Origin: Dipteris shenzhenensis
Taxonomy: Eukaryota > Polypodiophyta > Polypodiopsida > Gleicheniales
Length of the DNA: 64,000 nt
Strand: one strand, 5' to 3'
Assembly: GCA_047967505.1 (NCBI GenBank)
Contig: CM106538.1
Shown in pieces: positions 12,032 through 23,855 of this stretch (position 1 is the first letter of the stretch; each line of letters opens with the position of its first letter). The notes beneath the pieces are model-generated. The model ran no database searches, was not told where the DNA came from, and saw only the letters and a list, made by a program, of their open reading frames with translations. The position numbers and the translations under genes were made by a program.

Positions 12032-12240
12032 GGAGCATAGGAGTGGGAGAGGAAGAAGGTGTAAGAGCATGAGGGAGGAGGAGAGAGAGCAGAACAGGAG
12101 AGGAGAGGGAGGAGAGGGAGGAGAAGGGAGAAGGAGGGAGAAGGAGAGGGAGGAGAAGTGAGGAGGAGGGAGGAGGAGAGGGAGAGGAGGAGAGGGAGAG
12201 GAGGAGATGGGAGGAGGAAAGGGAGAGGAGGGTTGTAACA
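12032..12240 (+). repeat. Long G/A purine tract, copy 2
   Basis: This is the same purine tract as in copy 1, shifted by 882 bases, with only a few single-base differences. Confidence 0.85.
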
Positions 12241-12464
12241 TTGGAGGAGAGGGGAGGAGGAGTGCCAAGGTTAGGACATGCTTTTGGACGTGGAGTGCAA
12301 GGAATCATGGAGACTTGGAGACAATTGCTTGGAATACCAAAGTAGAACTCGACACGATGCCCCAAAGAGTATGGGCTTCATTCCATTATTGGGTATTTAT
12401 ACAAGTTGGAGAGATTCTCTCTCTGCATGTAGGAATTGTAATAAATTATGTCTCTAAATGTAGA

Positions 12465-12715
12465 ACATTGCATCTAGGATGCGCATATAGAAGTTGCATG
12501 TTGCATGTAGGAGTTGTATGTAGAAGTTGCATGTAGAACATGCATGTAGAACATGCGTGTAGAACTTTCATGTTGCATGTAGGAGTTGCATGTAGAACAT
12601 GCATGTAGGAGTTGCATGTACAAACTACATGTAGGAATTGTATGTAGAACTTGCATGTAGAATATGCATGTAGGAGTTGCATGTAAGACTTTCATGTTGA
12701 AGATGCATGTTGAGG
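12465..12715 (+). repeat. GCATGTA minisatellite, copy 2 (longer)
   Basis: This is the same unit as in copy 1, with an extra 15-bp unit near 12590-12604 and continuing beyond the duplicated segment to about 12715. Length differences between the copies show the array is unstable. Confidence 0.85.
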
Positions 12716-12739
12716 ATTCCTAATAGAGATTATTCCTAG

Positions 12740-14220
12740 CCTTATGTAAGTACAAGCGGAGCTTTGTCGCTACTCTACACACACATTATGTGCTACCTAA
12801 GTCCATGTTGGCACAGAGACAACAATGAAATATAATCCATAAAATGGATTTTGAAAGAACTTCAATGTAGAGGACCAAGGAAAAATGTCATGCAAACTTC
12901 AGACTTACAAGCATGGCAAGTCAAAGACATAGTCTGATGAGAATCCAATAAAAGTTCCACTCAAATCAAATATGGGACTTAAGGAGGAGCATAAGAATAC
13001 ACTATATTTGCCCTGCTAACACTAACACCACTAGGATATCATGTCAAGCCTACTAACACCTTCTTCCTAATAACTTACCCCTTGGATTTTTCTTTTTCTT
13101 TTTCTTCTTCCTTATTTGAATGGTCACAAGTAATCAACTTGGCTCACTCAAATCTTGAGGTATGAGTTCGAGAAGAATCACTCATCCATACTTCCAATAG
13201 CAATTCCATAATAAGGATTCACTACATCCCTTTGCTACAATGTAGTAAAAGAAGATTCATCCCAATGCACAAGAAAGACTACTTTGCATGATCTTCATTG
13301 ACAACACTCCAACAACCATGCACTTTGCACAATCTAGAGGATTGGATCGAAATCAAGAAGGGGGACATGTTAACCGATTGGTTAACAATATGCCACCATT
13401 GGTTAGTGATGTCATTTGATGTGGATAGTGGCAAGTCCACAGAGCTAAGATTGTGTCTTGGATCCAAATAGGCCCAAGATGGTTGTAAAATCATGAGGAA
13501 AGAGAGTGGTATGAAGGGAATAGGTTTAGCCCAAGTAGTTGACTTTGGTCTTCATTGTTGGATGCACAAGTTTGAAATACAAGCTCCCTCTTCTCTTCCA
13601 AGAGTGTTTTTGAATGTTCTCTTGTTTCCTTTGTAGTGACTTTGTGTCTGCCACTCCATCCCCATTCATTCTCCTCCCCTTCTCCCTCTCTTCTCCCATC
13701 TCCCCTTTCCCTCTTTCTCTCATGGAAACACATTGCAACAATCTGAGAACCACTTGAGTGACACTTGCGGATGGCTCGCGCTCTCTATTGATCTCACAAG
13801 GAGTAGCTTGGAGTGGAGGACCCATCGGCATTCCTTCAAGATCCCCATGATACATGAGTCACTATCGAGACTACACACAAGCTTGATAGAATTTTGATGC
13901 ATGTGGATCTCCCAAAGTGCCACAATGCCTAGTTTGAGCCTATACCATCTCCCTAGAGGAGGGCCTCTTTCGCCTGGATGTAGAGGTGCCTACTGCACTC
14001 TCATTGGGGGTCCATGTGGATGATGTATCTATGGATGAGGAAGTGGATGATGTGGCTATTGTGGATGATGTTGCTAAACTTGGTGCTATTTTGACCTATG
14101 CTCTCTTGACATCGTCGAAATGTCCCTTCGGTTTCTTCTTCTGTCTTCGTGTCCAAGTCCTCCTCTTCTTGTCACCTCTTTGGCTTTTGCACTGGAATCT
14201 TCTGAGGTCAAGATTTTTCT
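12740..14220. other. Intergenic stretch, no recognised gene
   Basis: Small overlapping frames occur on both strands (for example 13526-13855 - and 13986-14225 +), but none has a recognisable domain. No repeat border was identified. Confidence 0.5.
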
Positions 14221-14250
14221 CTTGAGGGGGGTGGTCTTGGGGGTGAATTG

Positions 14251-14273
14251 CTAAATGAGCTATGCTCATTTAG
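14251..14273. repeat. Short perfect hairpin
   Basis: CTAAATGAGC and GCTCATTTAG flank a three-base TAT loop. It is a perfect 10-bp stem with no poly-T tail and no neighbouring gene. Confidence 0.8.
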
Positions 14274-14439
14274 CCCCATTGGCTGTCCTAGCTTCTATGC
14301 CTTCTACTTTTTCTTAGGCATGGGGGGTGGAGAGAGGGTGTGATAGGGAGATAGGGGGATGGGGGACCATGGGCAAGTGGGAGGGGTTTGGAGTGTGGGA
14401 GTGCAGAGCTCTTAAGACAATGAAATGAAAATGAGCACC

Positions 14440-14720
14440 AATTCCTTTATATAGGCCCAAAACCTTAATTTTTAGAAATACTTGTTTTTTTACATAACTC
14501 CCAGAACATAAACTTGGTGTAACCTTGAGCAGAAAACTTATAATTAACATCCAACAACTCAAATGTTTCTTTCTTTACTCCAATTCCTTTGCTTTGTATA
14601 GGGCCAAAAACCTTAAATTTTTAAAAATATTTATTTTCAATATAAACTCCAAAAGCATAGAATTGGTGCGACCTAGAGCTAGAAACCTATAATTAACATT
14701 GAACAACTCAAAATTTTCCT
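14440..14720. repeat. Diverged tandem duplication, about 140 bp
   Basis: The sequence from CCAATTCCTTTATATAGG (about 14440) recurs from about 14580. Both copies share ACCTTAATTTTTA-like, TATAATTAACAT and CAACTCAAA blocks with many differences, so the duplication is old. Confidence 0.75.
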
Positions 14721-16555
14721 TTTCATGGCCTAATACACTAATTTTACTGCATATGACATAGTTGAAATTACAAATAAATTCTAAAATTTATGAATGGGCA
14801 TCCACATTGGAAGAGTCTACACCATTGATTTCATTCGACTCCACCCATATGCGCCCTTCTCTAACGGAGTGCACGCCCCCTTGCATGATTTTTTCTTGCA
14901 TTTGATGAATTTTATATTCTTCTTCTATGCTCAATGTTGACGTCTTGCACTACATTGGACACTAAGGACTCTTTGAATGCTAGTGTTGCAGCAGCTACTC
15001 TTATTTCAATATGCATGTACCACCATTGAACCAATTGAACCATCAGGCTTAACTTAGCTCTACCACCCCCATGTTGAGTCACTTTATTATATGAGCAACA
15101 TGCTTGCCAATGCGATCTTTCGATGCCCTGAGTGGTGGACCACACTCCAATGCTTCCAATAATATTATGCTATGTATGGGCATATAAAATGTTTTGCTAA
15201 ATAAGAAAACAAATTATGTCTCTCAAAATCTACCAGAGTCGATATTTCAATCAATATTTTTATCAATAAAAGCATTGATAAACTACTCCATGGATAGGAC
15301 TTTGTATACTAGATTTTATGATCCAAAAAATGTCAATCTCCCTCATGAAGCTAATGGGGGTTCCATGCCACATACTCAAAGAGTTTGATACATATAGCAT
15401 AGCATTACACATAGCATTATGAGCACTATGACATTTTTTTGTACACCCATTCATGATGCATGGGAAAAAACATGGAAATATGGCTTCTTAAAGATGCAAA
15501 TGGTGGGCATGATACTTTGCCCAAGCCTTCAAGTAGGTGATTTGAAGGCCTGTGCAAAGTATCAAAAGCATATAAATATTGAAGTTTGCTAGCCAAATAC
15601 TCTTAGCCATAAGACAGCCCCATAGGCAATGGGGGATCATCTCCAGAACTACCTCTGCAACAAAAGCAGCTGCCATCTACCCACATCTGCTCTAACCAAG
15701 GGCCGATGGACAATCCCCCATGAGCCAGCAGCAGCTGGAAAAAATAAGAGATCTTCTATGGTCTATTGTCATGTCCCCCCTTTGAAAGAAGTACCAAAGT
15801 TATCCCTTTGACTATACTCCACCTTTTCACCCAAGAAATTGGTGTTGAAAGACAAAGTCCTTTTCAACTACCTTTCTCATTGGGTCAAGTTATATGTATG
15901 GAACAATCTATTGAAATTAAGGGCCTTTGAATGACATAATGGGAAGTATTAAATGGCCATATGGTACCTAGATCTTTCAAAATTTACAACTAAACCTATA
16001 TAACTCAAAATTAAGGATGGTTTGTCACAATGGATAGATAAAATTCAAAAGAAAATTCACATGCATTGAAAAAAAATGTTTCACATGTATGAAAACATTT
16101 TTTCAAAAATCATTGTATTAATCAGTGTATATGCCTTTGTATTTTTTTTTAGTACATACTCGATTAAGGTCATCTAGGTGTCTAAGAATATCTAATACAT
16201 TCTTGTATGCATTAAATCCATTGCCTCATCTATTAAACATCATATATTCTCTATCTCCCAAAAAAATTCATATAAAATTTACACTCTATATATTCCAAGC
16301 ATCTTCATCAAGAAAGTTTAGCTTCATTCTGATGTTGCTCTTGGACATGCTCTCAGTTCTACTTGTGTTCTTGCACAAAATCTTGCACATAACCCTCATG
16401 TGCCAACCTTTGTTTTTCCTATTGAATCATACCATGAAGTTTCATTTAGATTAACTAAACATTATTGAACTGAAAACTATTTCTATCAATCCAAATGAAC
16501 CAAATTGCAACCTTGTTTGAGGTTGAAGGCGTTCCCCAACAAAATAGATGGGTTC
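14721..16555. other. Intergenic stretch, nothing recognised
   Basis: The DNA is AT-rich with only short reading frames and no element ends that I could see. Confidence 0.5.
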
Positions 16556-16915
16556 TCCCCAGTTGAATCTATATTATATTATAGATACATCTAGCATGAG
16601 GGCAAGCAATAAATTGATGTAGGACATCCTCTTTGTGCAACTAGCATTACCCAATAGAAGCAAGTGCATCTGCAATCTTCTTCACCTTCATGTGGTAGTC
16701 ATTGATGCTCATATTTTCTCTCTGCACATTATGCAACTCCTGCTTGAGATGCATTTTCCTGGCTTGCGTATTTGTGCTATACATTTTTGTCAAAGTATCC
16801 CATGCCTCCTTTGGCGTGCTTGCATCCTGAATATGCACAATCATTTTTCCCTCCACTGCCAATTTACCTTCATATATAGTAGCTCCTAAAGGTGGTGTTA
16901 TATTGAAATTTGCAA
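16556..16915 (-). pseudogene. Ty1/copia Gag fragment (UBN2 type)
   Basis: On the - strand, from about 16915 down to 16650, a continuous frame encodes a copia-type Gag piece. It includes KYLANFNI, then a segment with STPKEAWDTLTKMYST and MHLKQELHNVQ, then ending near KKIADALASIG. These are hallmarks of the UBN2 gag domain that forms the copia particle. About 85 residues survive. The frame decays on both sides and no LTR or pol was found next to it, so it is an isolated scrap. Confidence 0.85.
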
Positions 16916-17199
16916 GGTACTTTGAAGGATCTGGAATTGCAGGTGTGTTATGTTTTATGCTTGCAAGGTACTTCTAGATTTTTGCATTAGAAGAGACATG
17001 AAGAATGTATTTGTGGTTCCTAGAGAAAATTAGGTGTTGTACTCAAATTTGCAAGGTACTTTAAAGGATCTTACAATTTGCGATTACCCTTGCCAGTACT
17101 TTCCTGTTTAGAATTGAGCCACAGAGCTATGTAAGATCAGAAATCAAAGAGTGGGCATTTTTAAAGGAATCTCCTTGTGCCAAATCCTTAGAAATTTGC

Positions 17200-19450
17200 C
17201 TTTCTAGTAGTGGCTATTGTCTTCTAGTTTCCATCTCAAGCTAAGAACCTTGTAGACTTCTTCTATCTCAAAAATGGGGGTTGGGATAGGGAAAAGGTTA
17301 GAGCTTCCTAGCAAATTGAACTTCTTATAGACTAAGCAAGAGCATCTTTCCACAAAAAGCTACCACGCCATAGCTTCAACCTACTCACATTGGTTGCAGA
17401 GACTAAATTGTCTCCTTATCTTAGGTCAAGTTTTCCATCTGAATTCATCTCTAAGCTAGAGTTGCTCCCCAATTGTAGACATTTTTTTAATAAGAGCTCA
17501 CATTAAGAAACCATGTGTCATTTATCATGTTGGCCTTGAAAATAGATAAGACCCAAATGGTCATACAAAAAGTTCCACTTTGCCTGAAACTTTTTATTGC
17601 CTCAAAAGCAATCCAAAGGGATCTCCCAAAGGATGCTACCCTTGGTTTTGCAAGGTTCATGGTTGCATAGGGCTAAGAGAAGAGGGTATGGTCTGACATG
17701 TGAAAAATTATTCATCAAAGTTGTATAGCCTTACTGATCCAAGAAGCTTAGATTTTAAAGGTTGCCTATTGGATATCAAACACACCCAACGCACCTCCAC
17801 TCCTAGGCTTGGTACAAAAAGGCCATTTTACCATAGATATCTTTTTCTTGTTAGAAGCCGCTCCCCGTAAGAAAGGCCAGCATTGTCTATATTCTAAAGA
17901 GAGAGGGGCATGAGCAAGATAAGTAGAAGATAACTATTGAGTGAATGAAATGTCTTAAGACAAGCCTCCTCTAACAAGATTTGCTTTGTAGCCTCTCCAT
18001 TTGTCCATATTTTTGTTGAATTAGTCTAAAAACCAGTCCCACTTGTCTTTCATTGAGACCTCATATCCTATTAGTATCCCTATATGAAAATAGCTCCCTT
18101 TGGGAGTTTGACTCATCTTATTTGGCCATGATTTCCCTATCAGCTAAAAGGAGGTGCAGTACCTATTTTGGCATGGCTGATCACTAGCCTTGAAGCATTG
18201 TAGAACATGTTTAAACATTCCAAACTCCCAAAAATATATTGAGGGGTGTTCTTAGATTTGTGTCATCAACAAACTGCTAGTTGACTAATTGTGCACTAAA
18301 AGGGAGTTCAATACCTTTGTACTTTCCTTCTTCCACTTAGCGCTGAATGAGCAAGCATGGAGAGTCAACCACTATAACAAAGAGAAGTAGAGCTAGGGGC
18401 AGCCTTGCCTGATTGACCTTTTAAGAACTAATGATTGAGTCACCTCCCCATTTACACATACTTAGCACCAGCATTAGTAAGCATTATTTTCACATAAAAA
18501 GCATATACATAGGCCCTAGTTCAATGTCTTCAAGTGCTTGAATCAAGAATCCAATTCTAATCTATCATAAGATGTTTGATGGTTTTCTCTAGCATACTTA
18601 CATCCCTCCCAGATGTTGATTATGGCTTCCAAAAAATGTCTGTCAAACTTTGTGCTTTAGATTTACCAGAGTTGTGTGCTCAACTGATTTAAAATTTTCA
18701 ATTCAAAGAGATCTAGAATCCAAGTGTAACTTTCCTCAATGATAGTGCTTTTGCTAATATTTTATAGTTGCAATCAAGCATAGTGAGTGGCCTCTAGTTT
18801 CTATGTTGCCACCCTTGGTTATTAACTTTATTGTGCCACCATTTATGTGTTTGGGAAGCTATTAGTCAGTGATACTTTCTTGCCAAAGGAGTAGTGGGTA
18901 GGGTCCAATAAGATCCCAAAAGAAACCTTTTAAAACTCAATAAGAAGCCCATCTTCCCTAGGAGTCTTCCCATCATCCATGGTCTCTATTACCTGTTTCA
19001 ATGCTTTTAGAGTTAATAGGGCTTCTAATAAGAAATTGTCAAAGTTTTGAACTAGTTTTGTTATTGCCTCCTAACATTTCACCCTAGTCCTCTTAATCTC
19101 TTCATTAGTCGTCGCAACTGGTGTAGCGAGTAGATTTTGAAAGTGTTGAGAACTTGTTTGTTCTCTTCAAAGGAAGTAGCTATTGTTGCATCACTTCTCT
19201 TTAGATAGGTTATTTCTTCATTATGACCTTTATTAATCAGCTTGAATGTTTCCTTGGTGGTGTATAAATTTTCACTACCAAGTAGGCCTAGCTTTCATTC
19301 ATCTTGACTTTGTTCCTGAATCCTCGCCCCTTTTTTAGTAGTGGTTTACAGCTCTTTAGATAGGGTATTTCTTCATTGTGGTTTTTCTTTCTAATCAACT
19401 TGAATGCTTCCTTGGTAGGTTTGTAAATTTTCACTACCAAGTAAACCTTT
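17200..19450 (-). pseudogene. L1-like LINE reverse transcriptase remnant
   Basis: Read on the - strand, this region carries non-LTR retrotransposon RT motifs in the right order, scattered over several frames. They are a DGKTPREDGL-like block (about 18960), RQGCPLALLLFVIV (about 18380-18420), the active-site FVDDTNL (about 18258-18280) and downstream thumb-like sequence toward 17600. A working protein would prime reverse transcription at a nicked chromosome. Many stops and frameshifts show long decay. The endonuclease domain was not found here. It abuts an LTR element at about 19473. Confidence 0.75.
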
Positions 19451-19472
19451 CTTTCATTCATTTTGACTTGCT

Positions 19473-19648
19473 CCTTTTAAAATATGAAGTCAAGTTGAGT
19501 GTGTTTTAGTGTATTCTACTAGGAGTTCTAGTAGAGTCTTGTGTTTGGTGCCACGTGTCATATTGGGAGATCTCCCATATACACTTTGGTATTCTAGTGT
19601 GTGTCTATCCTATATATGACTGTATTTGTGTGTCACATCAACACACAT
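19473..19648 (+). repeat. Outer element 5' LTR, first part
   Basis: It matches 23863-24032, from GAAGTCAAGTTGAG through CACATCAACACACAT. It is cut at the CACAT target site (19644-19648) by the nested element. Confidence 0.88.
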
Positions 19649-20119
19649 TGTCACAACATGATTTTGTAGTCTAGAATGTATTAGGCTAGCATGATCAAAT
19701 GTAATAATTAGAAGGTAGGCTAGGTAGATTTAAATGGCTAAATGCCATATGGATAATGTATTGGATATGTTAATTGATTAATATAAATGGAGCACTCACA
19801 CATGTAGGTCCTAGGATAGGAATGGGTACGAATGCATGGGTATGCATTAATAAATGGTAGGCATAAAGTGTCATAGGCTAAGGTAGAATAATGGGGCAAG
19901 TGATGGATCCCAAGAGGCATGAGAGGTTGTGACCTCTCGTATGCATACAGTGTGTGTATGAGTCATTAGGCATTTATATGTGGTTTGTGGATTGCATGGG
20001 CATTGTAGAGTAGTTAATAGCAAAAGTACACTCACGTGGGTACTCCTTCCACCCCATTTGGAGGGCCAATGCTACTCAATTTATGCATCATTCTTCCACA
20101 CATGTGCATCCACATGACA
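19649..20119 (+). repeat. 5' LTR of the nested element
   Basis: It has TGTCACAACATG at the start and CACATGACA at the end, followed by the primer site. It aligns along nearly its full length with 22452-22918. Confidence 0.88.
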
Positions 20120-20121
20120 AG

Positions 20122-20133
20122 TGGTATCAGAGC
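20122..20133 (+). other. tRNA-iMet primer binding site, nested element
   Basis: TGGTATCAGAGC starts two bases after the LTR end. It is complementary to the 3' end of plant initiator methionine tRNA. Confidence 0.85.
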
Positions 20134-22451
20134 AGTGATCCTCTGATTGTGTGGACCTATCATGTGGAAGTTGCGACATCATCACAACATTAATGCACAA
20201 AGAAATTTATGAGGGGGCTCTCTAATTCTCCATTTTCTCTCCGTAGATTTCGTGATAAGAGAAGTGATTAATGAAAAAAAGAAAGAACATAGATAAACAG
20301 AAATATTGACTAAGGATATGGCGGCCAAATTTGTCTCTTCTCAGGGCCATAGACCTTTTGTGTGTTGCAATGTTGCATTTTCCCCGGTCTTTGTGCTAGC
20401 CACCCCCGAAATCCATGTCATTCTGCCTCCTTTATGGCTGCAAGTCCCCGTGTGGTGCATACTGTCACACAGTTATCTAAGGCCTAAGTAAGGCCTTGTA
20501 TAAGGCCTTTAGAGGGCCTTGTGCATCGTCCTCGATGTGTCATGGCACACGACGCCACAAATTATGCCATGACATGCACTGATGTTGCCTCTTTTGACTG
20601 TCAGCTAGCTTGCCTCTCCTTGCGACCTTGCCACGTGTCAGCACAGGATAGTCTACCCTCCACCTATAAACTCGCCAGCCTACAGACTGCCAATCTCTGA
20701 CCCCTCTACAACCTCTGGCCACTGGCGCATCAACCTACAGCTGCCAGCCGCCATAACCACTTTTCCCCCTCTCCTTTGTCATGCCATAATTACCCCTTTC
20801 TTCGAGCTTTCTCCCTCCTCTAAGGCTCTAAGTACCCCCTCTCCTTAGTCCCATTCCCTTTAGTTCCCTCTAATTCTCCTTTGTCCCTCCCCCCCCCTTC
20901 TCTTGCAATTTAAAAAAAAAAAGGTTAGAAAATAAAATAAAAGACCATTAAAAAAGAAAGAAAGAGATAAAGATAAAGATAAAAATGGAGGAAATAAGAG
21001 GAAGAGATAGAATAAAAAGAAGTTAATACATAGAGCTTAAAATAAAAATAAGGATTAAAAAAAATAATTTAAGAATGACATATAGTAGGGCTATTAAAAT
21101 AGACTCTTTGAATGCATGTGCTATCTAGGAGATATATATATATATATTTATTTATTTATTTATATTTATAGAAAAGAAGAATAAGAAAGCAAAAGATTAT
21201 TGAATGAAGCATGGTCGCTTCCTAAATAGCAAGGATGGAATGCTACAAATCAAAGACAAAGTTTGAATGGTGGACAATTATGGTCAAAGACGAAGTTTGA
21301 ATGGTGACAAGGGTCAAACGATTGACCTACTTAAACTCAAGATGAGCATTTAGGACAAAGAATGAATTAATAATGCATTTGCATGTAGGATAATGAAGTA
21401 ATAAATGCATTTGCATGTAGGATCATACGCTAGAAATAGGAAAAAACTCAAGAATTGAGCACATGCACAATTGTTACCTTGGAAATGTACATAATGGTAT
21501 TGTACAGAGACGTTGGGCAAGCTGGTATTTGGAAGGCATCCATGGTACCAAGAGTCTTGAAGTTAGAGTACTAGAGATGGTTAAGTCATTCTCTTAGGTT
21601 GGGTTGATGAGCCAAGGTAGTACTTAGGCTCTTCCCACGCAAGAGGGTGCTATACATGGCCATAGGCTTGGTAACCTTAAATTAGACTAGATTAGTTGAG
21701 TTGAAATCTTAAGATTCCTCGGCCTCCCTAATCATACCATCCCTTTCTGGAGTTGTCATTTTAAAAATGTATATTTTCCAGAAAATGTAATCATCACTGA
21801 AAGGGTCCATAGTCCTACCTAGGTGTTGGGCTAGGTGGTGGATATGTAAGCGCTTAGTAAGGTCTGGTGACCTTAGAGAGATCTCAAGTGATTGTTGGTA
21901 AGTCATGGATGCATGACTATTGGTGGATCCATAATTAGACCTGGTGGTCTAAAATGAGTACTCAAGCAAGATCTAGTGATCTTGATCTTGTAAGTTAGGC
22001 CTATCTTGTAAGTTTTGGGTCTGATCAACCTAAAACTAATGGTTCCAAACTGGTCACTTGGAACTTGGTACTTGGACCAATGCAAGCATATGAGAGAGAT
22101 AGATTAGGAAATGGCATCTTATTGGAAGGAAAAGTAGAACAGAAATAGATTTCTACTAACCCTAATGGATAAAGTTGAATAAGTCTTTGTAGGAATGTCC
22201 AAAGCAAAGGAGTACATGGAAAACACAACATGAAAGATAAGTACTATGTCTTTCTTATTGATTTATTTAGAAATTTGATTTAAAGGAACATACTAATGTT
22301 GGACTTGTTTGGTAGGAGTACCAAACATGAAGATGAAAGATTGAAGTTGTTGTATGGAAGTTTATGCAGGAACCTAACGAGTGCTAAAGATTATGAAGAC
22401 AAAGAAAAGTACCTAATAGATGAGGACATCTATGTCCCAAGCAAGAGGGCA
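20134..22451. other. Internal region of the nested element, non-coding
   Basis: No frame longer than about 70 codons and no gag, protease, RT or integrase motif is present. It includes AAGGCCTT palindromes near 20480-20515, a pyrimidine-rich stretch (20760-20905) and an AT-rich block (20915-21180). Confidence 0.75.
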
Positions 22452-22918
22452 TGATCAAATGTATTAGGCTAGCATCAAATGTAACAATTAGAAGGTAGTC
22501 TAGGTAGGTTTAAATGGCTAAATGCCATATGGATAATGTATTGGATATGTTAATTGATTAATATAAATGGAGCACTCACACATGTAGGTCCTAGGATAGG
22601 AATGGGTAGGAATGCGTGGGTATGCACATTAATAAATGGTAGGCATAAAGTGTCATAGGCTAAGGGTAGAATAATGGGGTATGCCCAAGTGATGGGTCCC
22701 AAGAGGCATGAGAGGTTGTGACCTCTCATATGCATAGAGTGTGTGTATGAGGCATTAGGCATTCATATGTGATTTTTGGATTGCATGAGCATTGTATAGT
22801 AGTCAATAGCAAAAGTACACTCACGTGGGCACTCCTTCCAACCCATTTGGAGGGCCAATGCTGCTCAATTTATGCATCATTCTTCCACACATGTGCATCC
22901 TCCAACTGGTACATGACA
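22452..22918 (+). repeat. 3' LTR of the nested element
   Basis: It starts TGATCAAATGTATTAGG, a short deletion relative to the 5' LTR start, and ends TACATGACA. It is followed by the CACAT target copy. Confidence 0.88.
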
Positions 22919-22923
22919 CACAT

Positions 22924-23066
22924 CAAAGAGTCTACATCAAGCTTATCAATGTGAGTCTTTTGGTCTATTGCTCATTTCCATTTCCTTTCACTTTCATTAT
23001 GTCTCCATTTGAGTATTATCTTCTCTCTCCCTAGCCTGCCCTCTCTCTCTCCACCATGTTCCTTCA
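22924..23066 (+). repeat. Outer element 5' LTR, second part
   Basis: The sequence resumes with CAAAGAGTCTACATCAAGC, matching the outer 3' LTR, and ends CCTTCA just before the primer site at 23069. Confidence 0.82.
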
Positions 23067-23068
23067 TT

Positions 23069-23081
23069 TGGTATCAGAGCC
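23069..23081 (+). other. tRNA-iMet primer binding site, outer element
   Basis: TGGTATCAGAGCC lies two bases after the LTR end. It is the usual plant copia/gypsy primer site. Confidence 0.88.
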
Positions 23082-23389
23082 ATCCTTCCTCCTCCCTTTC
23101 TTTCTTCCTACATCCTTCCTTCTCCTAGTCCTTTCCCTCTTGCTCCTTGCTTTGCCAAGGGATTGAGGTGAGGGAGTCCAAGAAAGAGGAGCTACTCTCT
23201 TTCCTTGGAAGGCAAACCTTATTCCCTCACCCTTAGCCTCTCCATGAGCCGTGGATTTTGCTAGATGTTGGAGCTTATTCGTGGAGTTGGAGCTAGTACG
23301 TGATTTGTTGTGGATTTTTCTACGTCATCAGCCTCGAGTTTGCTTTGAATTTGGCTACATCACCTGCATCAGGATTGCAGACGTGGAGT

Positions 23390-23665
23390 ATTCCAAAGTG
23401 GGAATTGCCATTGAAAAGTTTTCTAGTAAGAACTTTTAACTTGGTAAACCAAGCTGAGGCTTCTACTTATGAAGGAAGGTGTGTGGAAGGTGGTTAGTGG
23501 CAAAGACAAGAAACGTAAATCTAATGAAAAGAAAATTTCTAGCATGGGAAACTCTCAAAGACAAAGCTCTTTCTATCATTGGTTTGGGTTTGTCTAATGA
23601 CGTTATTCATCACTTGGATTTTGATGACATTGCACATGAATTGGGGACAAGCTAGAGTGCTTATT
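23390..23665 (+). pseudogene. Copia Gag remnant in the outer element
   Basis: A + frame around 23474-23540 encodes VWKVVSGKDKKRKSNEKK. After a frameshift near 23545 it reads LSIIGLGLSNDVIHHLDFDD. These are the typical start of copia Gag (compare the piece at 50490-50672). The upstream KFSSKNFNL also fits. The rest of Gag and all of Pol are absent. It would have made the particle shell. Confidence 0.75.
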
Positions 23666-23855
23666 TGGCTACAAAATTATCAATTCCAATGTATCAAGCC
23701 ATGAAAGTGCTTGGATGACCTCTAAACATGCTCAGACTTTAGCCTCTGAGTTACATGGGGGGCACATATTAGTAGTCTATCATTGTCATGTTTTGTTCTT
23801 GGTTCCATTCTAGTAGTCCCTCACCTTTCCCTCACCTTTCCTCCTTCATGGGGGG

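Larger units (their letters stand above)
10861..12640. repeat. Tandem duplication, period 882 bp
   Basis: Copy 1 is 10861-11742 and copy 2 is 11743 to about 12640. Both begin TTGTAAGAAAACATAGTGCA and are nearly identical, with scattered single differences and a 15-bp gain in the minisatellite of copy 2. Each contains, in order, a degenerate GGGTTTAGAAGAGG-type repeat, a long purine tract, a unique 130-bp stretch and a GCATGTA minisatellite. The high identity points to a recent event. Confidence 0.93.
19649..22918 (+). mobile_element. Nested coding-free LTR retrotransposon, 3.27 kb
   Basis: This is a complete LTR structure with LTRs at 19649-20119 and 22452-22918, a primer site at 20122, an AAGCAAGAGGGCA polypurine tract before the 3' LTR and a 5-bp target duplication CACAT (19644-19648, 22919-22923). 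The LTR starts TGTCA and ends TGACA. The internal 2.3 kb has no gag or pol motif and no long frame, so it must have moved using proteins from another element. It resembles LARD-type non-autonomous elements in layout, though it is shorter than classical ones. Confidence 0.88.

Noticed and set aside
11106-12365. Ser/Pro/Leu-rich and Glu/Arg-rich frames of 80-125 codons across the duplicated region
   Set aside because: They are translations of low-complexity purine tracts and minisatellites in both directions, not genes.
20475-20520. AAGGCCTT palindromes as a regulatory array
   Set aside because: Only a few imperfect copies occur, inside the non-coding part of the nested element, with no gene to regulate.
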